A stretch of DNA of 64,000 nucleotides. Origin: SZAS-103 sp964640525 (GTDB taxonomy: Bacteria > Pseudomonadota > Gammaproteobacteria > Xanthomonadales > Xanthomonadaceae). Position numbers and translations under genes: made by a program. Location: assembly GCA_964640525.1 (NCBI GenBank), contig CAZXGS010000008.1, forward strand, positions 1-64,000, given 5' to 3'. Below the pieces are notes generated by a model. It saw only the letters and a list, made by a program, of their open reading frames with translations, ran no database searches and was not told the DNA's origin. Positions 8,470-16,465 of the stretch are shown here, piece by piece; the first letter of the stretch is position 1, and the number at the start of each line of letters is the position of its first letter.

Positions 8470-9510
8470 TCAGCCGCCCGCCGGTTTTTCGTGGTGGCCG
8501 CCGAAGGCGTGGCGCATCGCCGACATCACCTGGTTGGCGAACAGGTCGTTGCCGCGCGAGCCGAAGCGGCCGAACAGCGCCGCCGTCAACACCGGCGCCG
8601 GCACGCCTTCCTCGATCGCCGCCAGCGCGGTCCAGCGGCCTTCGCCGGAGTCGGAGACGCGGCCGGCGTAGTTCTTCAGGGTCGGGTCGGCGGCCATCTC
8701 GATCGCGGTCAGATCCAGCAGCCACGATCCGATGACACTGCCGCGCCGCCATAGTTCCACCACGTCGTGGAGCGGGAACTCGTACCGGTAGCGCTCGGGG
8801 TTTTCCAGCGGCGTGGTTTCGGCATCGGCCTCGCGTTGCTGCTTGCCGGCGTTGGCGCCGTGCAGGATGTTCAGGCCCTCGGCATACGCGGCCATCAACC
8901 CGTACTCGATGCCGTTGTGGACCATCTTGACGAAATGGCCGGCGCCATTTGGGCCGCAATACAGGTAGCCGCGCTCGGCGGGGCTCGGCTCGCCTTCGCG
9001 GCCGGGCGAACGCGGCGCGGCATCGACACCCGGCGCCAGCGCGGCGAATGCCGGCTCCAGATGCGCGAACGCGTCGGCGGGGCCGCCAATCATCTGGCAG
9101 TAACCGCGCTCGCGGCCCCACACGCCGCCGCTGACGCCCACATCGACGTAGGCGATCTGGCGCGCGGACAATTCTTTCGCGCGGCGCAGGTCCTCGACGT
9201 AATGCGAGTTGCCGCCGTCGATCAACATGTCGCCGGCGCCAAGCAAGGGCGCCAGTTGCGCGATCACCGCATCGACCACCGCGGTCGGCAGCATCAACCA
9301 CACCGCACGCGGGCCGTGCAGCTTTTCCACCAGCCCTGGCAACGTGTCGGCCGCCTGCGCTCCTTCGGCCACCGCTGCGGCGCGCGCCTCGGCGCGGGTG
9401 TCGAAGGCCACGCAGTCGATCCCGGCCTGCTGCAAGCGCGCCACCATGTTCAGGCCCATCCGGCCCAGGCCCACGAACCCCAATTGCAGCCGCTGCTTTG
9501 CCTCGCTCAT
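8470..9510 (-). CDS. gnd: 6-phosphogluconate dehydrogenase, short decarboxylating type
   Basis: A 346-residue protein with the N-terminal dinucleotide-binding motif GFVGLGRMGLNM, the DGGNSHYVED segment, the substrate motif GVSGGVWGRERGYCQMIGG and the helical-domain motif FVKMVHNGIEYGLM with the catalytic Lys/Asn. It oxidises 6-phosphogluconate to ribulose 5-phosphate with CO2 release. At about 350 residues rather than ~470 it belongs to the short YqeC/GndA-like group, often NAD-preferring; cofactor choice is inferred. An insertion rich in Pro/Arg/Glu (APRSPGREGEPSPAERG) interrupts the region after the GGPADAF segment. Its ATG overlaps the stop of the polyphosphate glucokinase gene (ATGA), linking glucose phosphorylation to the oxidative pentose branch. 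Confidence 0.9.
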   Translation of the reverse strand: MSEAKQRLQLGFVGLGRMGLNMVARLQQAGIDCVAFDTRAEARAAAVAEGAQAADTLPGLVEKLHGPRAVWLMLPTAVVDAVIAQLAPLLGAGDMLIDGGNSHYVEDLRRAKELSARQIAYVDVGVSGGVWGRERGYCQMIGGPADAFAHLEPAFAALAPGVDAAPRSPGREGEPSPAERGYLYCGPNGAGHFVKMVHNGIEYGLMAAYAEGLNILHGANAGKQQREADAETTPLENPERYRYEFPLHDVVELWRRGSVIGSWLLDLTAIEMAADPTLKNYAGRVSDSGEGRWTALAAIEEGVPAPVLTAALFGRFGSRGNDLFANQVMSAMRHAFGGHHEKPAGG

Positions 9511-10193
9511 GCCTTGTCCTCCCAGAGTCGAAAACCGCCGAGGAAGGCATTGGCGTTGTCGCCGCGGCGCACGCCCTCGGGCAATTCGGTCAGATGGCGG
9601 ACATTGCCGCCGCCGAGCACCACGTAATCCGGTTCCAGCGCCGCACGCAGCGCGGCGATTTCCGCGAGCACGTGGCGGTGCCATTTTTTCTCGTCTTTCT
9701 TGCGCGCCGCCTCGGACACGTAGTGCTCGTAGTCGTGCTTCCGGTACGGCAGGTGCGCCAGCTCCATCGGCTGAACGATGCCATCGACGACCATCGCCGA
9801 GCCCAGCCCGGTGCCCAGGCCGAGGAACAGCATGCGTCCGCCCTCGTAACTGCCGAGCGCCTGCATCGCGGCGTCGTTGATGAGTTTGACCGGGCAACCC
9901 AGGGCGCGTTCGAGGTCGAAGCCAACCCAGCCGGAGCCGAGGTTGGCCGGCTCGTGGAGGATCTTCCCGTGCACCACCGGTGCCGGGAAACCGATGCTGA
10001 CCGCATCGTAAGCCCAGCCGGCGAGCGGCTTGCGCAGCGCGTCGAGCATCTGCTGCGGGCCCATGTCCGGACCCGAATCGACTTTCACTTCCGCATCGTG
10101 GCCGCTGCGCATCGCCTTGACGTGGGTACCGCCCACGTCCAGCACCAGCACCCGGCGCGCCTTCGCCGCGGCGGCCTTGCGTGGCGCGCTCAT
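9507..10193 (-). CDS. ppgK: Polyphosphate glucokinase (ROK family)
   Basis: A 228-residue ROK-type kinase starting MSAPRKAAAAKARR. Visible motifs are VLDVGGTHVKA (phosphate-binding loop), SIGFPAPVVHGKI, the catalytic Asp in LINDAAMQALG, and LFLGLGTGLGSAMVVDG (adenosine/phosphate motif). Size and motif set match strictly polyphosphate or dual polyphosphate/ATP glucokinases, which make glucose 6-phosphate from glucose. ROK zinc-site cysteines are absent, as usual for PpgK. An upstream ATG at 10229 is in frame, but the chosen start gives a basic leader just before the first strand. The gene is coupled to gnd by a 4 nt overlap and lies downstream of the small SnoaL-like gene, so glucose freed by GH15 could enter metabolism here. 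Confidence 0.9.
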   Translation of the reverse strand: MSAPRKAAAAKARRVLVLDVGGTHVKAMRSGHDAEVKVDSGPDMGPQQMLDALRKPLAGWAYDAVSIGFPAPVVHGKILHEPANLGSGWVGFDLERALGCPVKLINDAAMQALGSYEGGRMLFLGLGTGLGSAMVVDGIVQPMELAHLPYRKHDYEHYVSEAARKKDEKKWHRHVLAEIAALRAALEPDYVVLGGGNVRHLTELPEGVRRGDNANAFLGGFRLWEDKA

Positions 10194-10330
10194 GCGCACA
10201 TCTCCGCGCGCGCGCCGCAGTGCCTGCATCCGACCGCCATGCCACGCATCGCCCTGCTCCTCGTGCCTGCCGGAGCCTGCATTGTCCCAGACCCGGCGTT
10301 ACGGCGCAGGCAGGCCGAACGCTCACACCA

Positions 10331-10732
10331 TCAAGGCGACTTGGCCTGCGCGGCCGCGAGCATCTCCGCCATCGCCTGTTGCACGACCTGGATCGCCTTG
10401 AACGGCCGCACCATGACCTTGAAATCCACGATCAACCCCGCCTCGTCCCACGCGATCAGATCCACGCCGTTGACCTGGATGCCGTCGATCGAGGTTTCGA
10501 ATTCGAGCGCGGCGTCGCGTTCGCCGACGACCTGCCGCACGTAACGAAAGCTGGTGTTGCCGAACACCTTGAACGCCGCGCCGAGGTAGGCCGCGACCAC
10601 CGCGCGGCCGGATTGCGGGGCATGCACCAGCGGCGAATGGAACACCGCATCTTCGGCCAGCAGCGCCGGCAGCGCGGCGGCATCGCGCGCCTGCGCGACG
10701 CGATGCCATGCCTCCAGCGGATGCGCGCTCAT
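10331..10732 (-). CDS. SnoaL/NTF2-like fold protein
   Basis: A 133-residue protein with the pattern of SnoaL-like NTF2-fold proteins: an N-terminal helix (PLEAWHRVAQARD), then LLAEDAVFHSPLVH and a beta-rich C-terminal half ending in a helix. NTF2-fold proteins include isomerases, small binding proteins and many of unknown role; no catalytic set is evident, so I give no reaction. The start overlaps the stop of the upstream gene by 4 nt, so the pair is co-translated. The gap to ppgK is about 140 bp, so a shared transcript with it is possible but unproved. Confidence 0.7.
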   Translation of the reverse strand: MSAHPLEAWHRVAQARDAAALPALLAEDAVFHSPLVHAPQSGRAVVAAYLGAAFKVFGNTSFRYVRQVVGERDAALEFETSIDGIQVNGVDLIAWDEAGLIVDFKVMVRPFKAIQVVQQAMAEMLAAAQAKSP

Positions 10733-11214
10733 GGCCCGCGGCGGAAACGGACCACCAGGATCTGCGAGCCGGCCGGCGAGGTGAAGTCCTTCGGCCGCAC
10801 GCCCGGGCCGAGCTGATACGAAATGGTCAACTCGTTGCCGGACAGCAGGTACAACGCGGGCAGCGTCTTGTCGGCGTGCGGCCCGGTGTCGCCGTGGATG
10901 TCCATCCGTCCCGGGGTGCCGGAATACACCACCTGATAATCGCCACGGTCGCCGTCGAAGGCGTAGTGGTTGCCGTTCAATTGCAGGCTTTGGCCGTGGA
11001 AGTTCGCCAGCGGGTAATCCTGCCCGCCCAGTTGCGCACTCACCGGTGTCCATTGCCCGGCCAACTGCGCGGTCGGCGGCACGTCCGGCTCGACCGCGGC
11101 GAAACGGCGTGCCTGGGCGACGGGCAGGATCATCGCCACCGCGATGACGAACAGCAAGCCGGCACGGCCCGCGGAGTGACGTGAAGGATGTGCGGAGCAA
11201 GGGTGCAGGGTCAT
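10729..11214 (-). CDS. Secreted TIGR03067-like domain protein
   Basis: A 161-residue protein from MTLHPC, with an N-terminal hydrophobic stretch (AGLLFVIAVAMILPVAQA) that reads as a Sec signal peptide. The rest, LAGQWTPVSAQLGGQDYP and later DGDRGDYQVVYSG and LLSGNELTISYQLG, resembles the TIGR03067 lipocalin-like repeat seen in small exported proteins of unknown role. ATG 11214 was chosen because it puts the signal peptide at the N-terminus; an in-frame ATG at 11277 would add a long unlikely leader. It overlaps the SnoaL-like gene by 4 nt. A repeat block (11301-11800) lies upstream, so its promoter must lie in roughly 11215-11300 or in the repeats. Confidence 0.6.
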   Translation of the reverse strand: MTLHPCSAHPSRHSAGRAGLLFVIAVAMILPVAQARRFAAVEPDVPPTAQLAGQWTPVSAQLGGQDYPLANFHGQSLQLNGNHYAFDGDRGDYQVVYSGTPGRMDIHGDTGPHADKTLPALYLLSGNELTISYQLGPGVRPKDFTSPAGSQILVVRFRRGP

Positions 11215-11300
11215 GGGCGTGGTTCTCCTGGCGCGCGGGAATGGGTGGGCCGGCACGCCCAGTGTAACGGCCTTCATCGCCGCATCACGGCGTGTTCACG

Positions 11301-11800
11301 GGAATGACCGAATCTTGCCGATCGCGAGCAAGCCGTACGCGGCTCACGGTCGCGGGCAGGGTTAAGGCCGCAGCCGCTCGTGGTTCGACAGGCTCACCAC
11401 GAACGGGAAATTCGATAGGCCTGTCCTGAGCCTGGCGAAAGACTCGCCACGAACGGGGATGGCGAAAGGCCCGAATTCCGTTCATGGTGAGCAGGATCGG
11501 TCGAGAACGAAGTTCGAGCCGATCCGTGTCGAACCACTTGCGTGATGGGCCGAATCTTGCCGATCGCGGGCAAGGCGCACGCGGCGCGTGGTCGCGGGCA
11601 GGGTCATGGTCGCAGCCGCTCGTGGTTCGACAGGCCTGTCCTGAGCCTGGCGAAGGGCTCACCACGAACGGGAAATTCGACAGGCCTGTCCCGAGCATGG
11701 CGAAAGGCTTACCACGAACAGGGATGGCGACGGGCCTGTCCTGAGCTTGGCGAAGGGCCTGTCCTGGACCTGGCGAAAGACTCACCACGAACGGGAATCG
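11301..11800. repeat. Composite repeat block, left side of the ABC exporter operon
   Basis: Non-coding. It is built of (i) a ~90 bp leader (ccgaatcttgccgatcgcgg ... gcagccgctcgtggttcgac), present as a diverged copy at 11301-11385 and a good copy at 11549-11632, and (ii) roughly 48 bp units of the form ttcgacaggcctgtcctgag ... gctcaccacgaacggg, several of them truncated. Each unit has an internal gagcc/ggctc inverted pair. Positions 11478-11671 are nearly identical to 17437-17630. Open frames across the block are by-products of the repeats. Confidence 0.9.
11478..11671 (+). repeat. 194 bp direct repeat, copy 1
   Basis: Matches 17437-17630 at a constant offset of 5959 bp with no indel and, by eye, only two mismatches (ttcatgg/ttcgtgg and cctggcg/cctgacg). 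The two copies have the same orientation and enclose the whole five-gene export operon. Confidence 0.9.
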
Positions 11801-11803
11801 CCA

Positions 11804-13036
11804 TCAATCCGTCCGCAACGCCGCGATCGGGTCCAGCGCTGCGGCCTGGCGTGCGGGATAGATGCCGAACGCCAATCCGATCGCGGCACACACCACCGCC
11901 GGCAGCAGGATCGGCAGCGGCGCCCAGGCCACCTTCCAGCCGGCGAAGCCGGCGATCGCCAGCGCCAGCGCCACTCCGAACGCCAGTCCGAGCAGGGCGC
12001 CGGCGATGCAGATCACCGCCGACTCGCGCATGAACTGCGCGATCACGTCCTTGCGGCGGGCGCCCAGGGCGCGCATCAGGCCGATCTCGCGGCGCCGCTC
12101 CAGGACGTTGGCGAGCATGATGTTCATGATCCCGATGCCACCCACCAGCACGCTCACGAACGCGATCGCGGCCATCACGATGCGGAAGATGTTCTGGGTC
12201 TTCTGGTGCTGGACGAACAACTGCTGCGGCACCACCAGGCTGTAGTCGGCGACCCCGGCGTGACGTTGATCGAGCAGGGCCGACAGCACCTTGGCGTCGG
12301 CGGCCATGTGCTGGGGCCCGGACAGGCGCAGGATGAAACGGTCGATCTGCGGCTCCAGCGGCTCGAAGCGGAAGCGCGCCAGCGCGGTGGACAGGGGCAG
12401 GAACACGCGGTTGGCGTCCAGTCCCAGTTGCACGCCCTCGAACTGGCTGCCGCCGAGGTCGCGGTCGGCCAGCACGCCGACCACGGTCAACCAGACGTGA
12501 TCGACCTTGATCGGCTTGCCGAGCGCATCCCCGTGCGGGAACAAGTCGTGCGCGGCCTGGTGGCCGAGCACCGCGACCGCAGCCATGCCCTCCTCGTCGG
12601 CGGCCGTCAGCACCCGCCCCTGCGCGGCGCGCAATGAGGACAGCGCGAAGTACGCCGGGGTCACGCCGCTGGCGCTGGCATTGCCGGAGGCGGCGTCGCT
12701 GAACACGCCCCAAGTCTTGATCTGCTTCTCCGCCGCACTGGCATCGGCGTCCGGCACCACCGCGCGGGCGGCCTGGGCGTCGGCAAGGCTCAGGCCGAGG
12801 CTGCGCTTGCGGGCCTCCTTCAGCGCTTGCTCGTCCTGAGCGACGCTCTGCACGATCAGGTTGTCCAGGCCCAGGCCCTGCACCAGACGCTCGGCCTCAC
12901 GGCGGCCACCCTCGCCGACCGCCTGCATGGCGACGATCGCGCCGACCCCGAAGATCAGGCCGAGCAGGGTCAGGCCGGTGCGCAGCTTGCGTCGCGCCAG
13001 TTCGTCGATGGCCTCGCGCCAGGCTTGCGGAATCAT
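11804..13036 (-). CDS. MacB-like ABC transporter permease (FtsX family)
   Basis: A 410-residue protein with one N-terminal membrane segment (RTGLTLLGLIFGVGAIVAMQ), a large periplasmic domain of about 240 residues (MacB_PCD-like) and three C-terminal segments, including AAIAFVSVLVGGIGIMNIML, AVICIAGALLGLAFGVALAL and the last ending in GIYPARQAAALDPIAALRTD. That final phrase is the FtsX/MacB C-terminal signature. It would be the mechanotransmission permease of the exporter, working with the ATPase at 16449-17123 and the periplasmic adaptors. It overlaps the third adaptor gene by 4 nt. It is the last gene of the operon and ends at the edge of the repeat block. Substrate unknown. Confidence 0.92.
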   Translation of the reverse strand: MIPQAWREAIDELARRKLRTGLTLLGLIFGVGAIVAMQAVGEGGRREAERLVQGLGLDNLIVQSVAQDEQALKEARKRSLGLSLADAQAARAVVPDADASAAEKQIKTWGVFSDAASGNASASGVTPAYFALSSLRAAQGRVLTAADEEGMAAVAVLGHQAAHDLFPHGDALGKPIKVDHVWLTVVGVLADRDLGGSQFEGVQLGLDANRVFLPLSTALARFRFEPLEPQIDRFILRLSGPQHMAADAKVLSALLDQRHAGVADYSLVVPQQLFVQHQKTQNIFRIVMAAIAFVSVLVGGIGIMNIMLANVLERRREIGLMRALGARRKDVIAQFMRESAVICIAGALLGLAFGVALALAIAGFAGWKVAWAPLPILLPAVVCAAIGLAFGIYPARQAAALDPIAALRTD

Positions 13037-14238
13037 GCGCCGGCCGCCTTTCCCGTCGGCAACAACAGCACGCGATCGCCAGGCGCAAGACCCTTCAGGA
13101 TTTCGCTGCGGGCCACGCCGCGCGCGCCGACCACCACCGCGCGCCGTTGCCTGCGCCCGCCGGTCAGCACGTCCACGAAGTCATGGCCACCGGCGGCGAT
13201 CAAGGCCAGGTTCGGCACCGTGATGCCGGCCTTGGCGCGGCGCAGCTCCACCTGCGCGGCGAAGCGCTGGCCTGGCGTCCAGCCATGGCGCGCGGCGGCG
13301 GCGGCCGGTACCAACGCCTTGAAGGCGACGTACTTGGCCGGGTTGTCTTGATCGCGCGCCTGCGCCGCATCGGCCACCCACGACACCCGGCTGGCGATCG
13401 CCTGTGCCGGGTGGCCTTCCGGATGCAGGCGGACGGCGTCGCCGACGTGCAGGCTCTGGGCATCGAGTTGCGGCAGGCTCAGCTCGACGTCGAGCTGGCT
13501 CACGTCCGGCAGCTTGGCGAAGTCCATGCCCGCCCAGAGGGTCGCGCCGATCTGCGGCTTCTGCCCGCTCCAGTCGGCCTGCAGCACGAACACGCCGGCG
13601 TGCGGCGCGGCCAGCTCGAGTGCGGCCAGGCTCTTGCGGTCCGTGTCGGCCTTGAGCGCGATGGTGGCGCGCTGGGCGTCCAGCACCGCCAGTTCGCTGG
13701 CACCGCGCGCGCCGGACTGGGCGCGCTTCCAGTCGAGGAAGGCTTGCTTGTGGTCGAGCAGGCGCTGGTCCTGGACGGCATCCATGACCTTGTCGCGCGC
13801 ATACATCGTCAGCGGCGCGTGGGCGAACCGGCGGGCGATGCCCAGGTCCACGCCGACCTGCGCCAGGTCCACGTCCACCCGGCCCTCGGCGGTGGCCAAG
13901 TCCTGCCGCTTGCCGGCCTGGTTGAGCGCGTTGCGCTGCAGATCCAGGGCCGACTGGTCCAGCTCCAGCCGGGTCTGGGTGGCGGCAAAACGCGCCACTA
14001 CCTGGCCTTTGCCCACCCGGCTGCCCTCCGGCAACATCCACACCAGCTGCCGCTTCGACCACTGCGGCCCGGGCACGTTCAGTGGCGTGGCCTGGACCGA
14101 TTGCAGCTCGCCTTGCGCGCCGACCGTGAGCGCGATCGGCGCTGCGACGATCGTCTCGACGGGATGCTGTGCCTGCGGAGGACTGCACGCGCAAAGCGCG
14201 GCCAGACAGGCGATGGCGATGCCGAGGCGCCGCTTCAT
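13033..14238 (-). CDS. HlyD-like periplasmic adaptor lipoprotein (third adaptor of the operon)
   Basis: A 401-residue protein with a lipoprotein signal peptide: MKRRLGIAIACLAALCACS, with Cys at the LCAC lipobox. The N-terminal half has the barrel-sandwich/lipoyl half (LPEGSRVGKGQVVARF), then a long helical hairpin (about residues 95-200, rich in Gln/Ala/Leu with RLELDQSALDLQRNALNQ), the second lipoyl half and a beta-barrel domain (RAKAGITVPNLALIAAGG). Such proteins bridge an inner-membrane pump to an outer-membrane channel. Unlike the other two adaptors it should be lipid-anchored. It is coupled at both ends by 4 nt overlaps. Confidence 0.88.
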   Translation of the reverse strand: MKRRLGIAIACLAALCACSPPQAQHPVETIVAAPIALTVGAQGELQSVQATPLNVPGPQWSKRQLVWMLPEGSRVGKGQVVARFAATQTRLELDQSALDLQRNALNQAGKRQDLATAEGRVDVDLAQVGVDLGIARRFAHAPLTMYARDKVMDAVQDQRLLDHKQAFLDWKRAQSGARGASELAVLDAQRATIALKADTDRKSLAALELAAPHAGVFVLQADWSGQKPQIGATLWAGMDFAKLPDVSQLDVELSLPQLDAQSLHVGDAVRLHPEGHPAQAIASRVSWVADAAQARDQDNPAKYVAFKALVPAAAAARHGWTPGQRFAAQVELRRAKAGITVPNLALIAAGGHDFVDVLTGGRRQRRAVVVGARGVARSEILKGLAPGDRVLLLPTGKAAGA

Positions 14239-15482
14239 CGCCGCACCTTCGTGGTGTCGATCGTCACGCTCACCGGCTGGCCGGGACGCAGACTGGCGGT
14301 GCGGCCGCTGAGCGCGATCGTCACATCGACCACCGGCACCGGCTCGGACCGGCTCTTGCTGTGGACGACCTGGCCGATCGCAACCACGCGCCCGTCCAGA
14401 CTGTTGCCCGTACCGCCGTCCACGCCCACCTGCACCGGCTCACCCAGCGCCAGCCGCGCCAGCTCGCGCTCGGCCACCCAGGCCCGGATCTGCAACGAAG
14501 AAAGGTCTGGAATCTGCGCCACCGCCTGACCGCGCCAGACCCGCGAACCGACGTCTATCTTGCCGCCGTTCCAGTCGTCGGCGTGGATCATCACCCCGCT
14601 GCGCGGGGCGGTCACGGTCAGCGCCGCGATCGAGGCCAGCAACGTGCCCACCTCGCCGCGCAATTGCCCGGCTTCGGCTTGCGCCAGGCGCAATTCCTCG
14701 CTGCGCTGGCGCGCCTGGAGCTGCTGGCGCTGCTGCTGCAGCGCGTATTTCGCGCGCGCCTGTTGCAGGCCGATCACCAGCTTCTTGTAGGCGTTGCCGG
14801 CGATCAGATCCTTCGGCTCGGAGGCCTTGCGTTGCGCCTTTTCGAAGTCGGCGCGCGCCTGCTCGGTGTCCAGTGCGGACTGGCGCTCGCGCTCGGCCAG
14901 GTCCAGTTGCAGGCTGGCCAGCTCGGTCTGCTTTTCCTTGAGCTTGCTCTGCTTTTCGTTCAACCGGGTGGCGAGGTCGCCGGCGTCGAACGCCGCCACC
15001 ACTTCACCCTTGCGGACGCTGGCGCCGTCGGCGGCGAGTTGGGTGAGGTTGAGCATCCACAGACCATCGACCGTTGGCGGCGCGATCGCCGCGCTGTCGC
15101 GGGCGACCACTTCGCCTTGCGCATGCACGGAATTCGAGGCGGGCGTGGCCGCAGCCAGCCCGAGGCCGGCAAGCAGGAGGCTGGCGATCGCAACCTTCAT
15201 GCGTGGCCCTTGCCGCCATCGGCAGGCGCGCTGCCGACCTCGACCCGCACGCTCATTTTGCGCATGCACGGCATTCGCGGCGGGCGTGGCCGCGGCGAAC
15301 CCGAGGCCGGCAAGCAGGAGGCTGGCGATCGCAACCTTCATGCGTGGCCCTTGCCGCCATCGGCAGGCGCGCTGCCGACCTCGACCCGCACGCTCATTTT
15401 GCGCATGCACGGCATTCGCGGCGGGCGTGGCCGCGGCGAACCCGAGGCCGGCAAGCAGGAGGCTGGCGATCGCAACCTTCAT
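14235..15482 (-). CDS. HlyD-like periplasmic adaptor (second adaptor) with triplicated signal-peptide region
   Basis: The core is a 321-residue adaptor starting at ATG 15200: signal peptide MKVAIASLLLAGLG...VHAQ, lipoyl half (DGASVRKGEVVAAFDAGD), a long coiled hairpin (NEKQSKLKEKQTELASLQ through QQQRQQLQARQRSEEL), the second lipoyl half and a barrel domain ending in VTIDTTKVRR. The 5' end is triplicated in frame as a 141 bp unit, so ATGs at 15482, 15341 and 15200 each begin a signal peptide. Only ATG 15482 overlaps the upstream stop (ATGA), but all three share the same local upstream sequence. Starting at 15482 gives 415 residues with two extra hydrophobic segments joined by Arg-rich linkers; starting at 15200 gives a normal exported adaptor. 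Which start is used cannot be decided from sequence. Confidence 0.85.
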   Translation of the reverse strand: MKVAIASLLLAGLGFAAATPAANAVHAQNERAGRGRQRACRWRQGPRMKVAIASLLLAGLGFAAATPAANAVHAQNERAGRGRQRACRWRQGPRMKVAIASLLLAGLGLAAATPASNSVHAQGEVVARDSAAIAPPTVDGLWMLNLTQLAADGASVRKGEVVAAFDAGDLATRLNEKQSKLKEKQTELASLQLDLAERERQSALDTEQARADFEKAQRKASEPKDLIAGNAYKKLVIGLQQARAKYALQQQRQQLQARQRSEELRLAQAEAGQLRGEVGTLLASIAALTVTAPRSGVMIHADDWNGGKIDVGSRVWRGQAVAQIPDLSSLQIRAWVAERELARLALGEPVQVGVDGGTGNSLDGRVVAIGQVVHSKSRSEPVPVVDVTIALSGRTASLRPGQPVSVTIDTTKVRR

Positions 15483-15539
15483 GCGTGGCCCTTGCCGCCA
15501 TCGGCAGGCGCGCTGCCGACCTCGACCCGCACGCTCATT
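15117..15539 (-). repeat. Three tandem 141 bp units spanning the adaptor 1/adaptor 2 junction
   Basis: Units are 15117-15257, 15258-15398 and 15399-15539. Each holds 84 bp of the 5' end of adaptor 2 (start codon and signal peptide) and 57 bp from the 3' end of adaptor 1. The two units furthest upstream in the direction of transcription carry identical signal-peptide sequence (GFAAATPAANAVHAQ). The unit joined to the mature adaptor differs at about six bases (GLAAATPASNSVHAQ). The length is a multiple of three, so reading continues through all copies. Confidence 0.95.
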
Positions 15540-16465
15540 CCCGGCCGCAGCGCCGTCGGTGGCGTGCCGTCGATCGCAACGTCGACCTGGAAATAATGGC
15601 CGCGGCCCCACTCGGCCTTGGCTTCCGGCGCCCCGCCGATGGCGCTGACGTGGCCGGCCATGCGCCGGCCCGGCCAGGCATCGAACACCAAGCCCACGCG
15701 CTCACCCACGCGCAGGCCGGCGCGGTCGGACTCGATCACCCACGCACGCACTGCCATCGGACCGGCGCCGACCACTTCGCCGATCTCGCGACCGGGGAAA
15801 CTCGATGCGCCCTCGTCGATCCGGCCGCCATTCTCGCTCTCGCTGTCGAACGCATGCAGCAGCACGCCATCGCGGTCCGCAACCACCTGCGCCATGCCGA
15901 CCTGGGTGCCGGCATAGTCGGCCTGGAGGGTCAGGTTGGCGACTTCCAGCTTGCCGTCCTCGACCCGTCGCGCGACTGCCGTCTGCGCCGCCGCCAGTTC
16001 CTTGCGCTTCAGCGCCAACTCGTTTTTCGCCCGCAGCGCCTGGCCCTGGTAGCGGTCGTAGTCCAGCGCCGAGATCAACTGCCGCGGGATCGCCGCATCC
16101 ACCTGTGCGTCGTCGAGCGCGGCCTGCGCATCCACCTGCGCGATCTGCGCGTCCACGACCTTGACCTTCAGCGCCGCGACTTCCTTGTCGACGCGCGCCT
16201 GCGCCTGCTCGATCTGCGCCTTGGCGTCGCGCACCAGGGTGGCGAACTGGCCCGGGTCGATCCGCACCAGCACCTCGCCCTTGCGCACCCGCGAGCCGTC
16301 GGGCAGGTAATAGCGCAACACCACCGGCGAGGAATTCGACGGCGGGGTGTAGAGGATCTGGGCATCGACCGCGCGCACCTGCCCGGTGAGCAGGGTCGTC
16401 GCCGGGGCCGCCGACGGCAGCGCCAGCAGCAGCGTCAGCGCCACCGCGTCAGGCCGCCGAATCAT
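15479..16465 (-). CDS. HlyD-like periplasmic adaptor (first adaptor of the operon)
   Basis: A 328-residue exported adaptor: signal peptide MIRRPDAVALTLLLALPSAAP, then LLTGQVRAVDAQILYTPP, the first lipoyl half (YYLPDGSRVRKGEVLVRIDP), a long helical hairpin (IEQAQARVDKEVAALK through LALKRKELAAAQ), the second lipoyl half (VVADRDGVLLHAF) and a barrel domain ending in LRPGMSVRVEVGSAPADG. ATG 16465 puts the signal peptide at the N-terminus; ATG 16480 is an alternative five codons longer. It overlaps the ATPase gene end by about 17 nt, and its own end is part of the 141 bp repeat shared with the next gene. Role: periplasmic link of a tripartite exporter, inferred from family and operon. Confidence 0.88.
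   Translation of the reverse strand: MIRRPDAVALTLLLALPSAAPATTLLTGQVRAVDAQILYTPPSNSSPVVLRYYLPDGSRVRKGEVLVRIDPGQFATLVRDAKAQIEQAQARVDKEVAALKVKVVDAQIAQVDAQAALDDAQVDAAIPRQLISALDYDRYQGQALRAKNELALKRKELAAAQTAVARRVEDGKLEVANLTLQADYAGTQVGMAQVVADRDGVLLHAFDSESENGGRIDEGASSFPGREIGEVVGAGPMAVRAWVIESDRAGLRVGERVGLVFDAWPGRRMAGHVSAIGGAPEAKAEWGRGHYFQVDVAIDGTPPTALRPGMSVRVEVGSAPADGGKGHA

Noticed and set aside
11484..11744. Small plus-strand frame repeated at 17443-17736 with near-identical first half
   Set aside because: The similarity comes from the 194 bp DNA repeat. The translated phrase (VRQACPEPGEGLTTNG-like) is a familiar artefact of this repeat family, with no ribosome site.
11301..11800. Regularly spaced ~48 bp units considered as a CRISPR array
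   Set aside because: Units are directly adjacent or irregular with no unique spacers, vary in length, and no cas genes are nearby.
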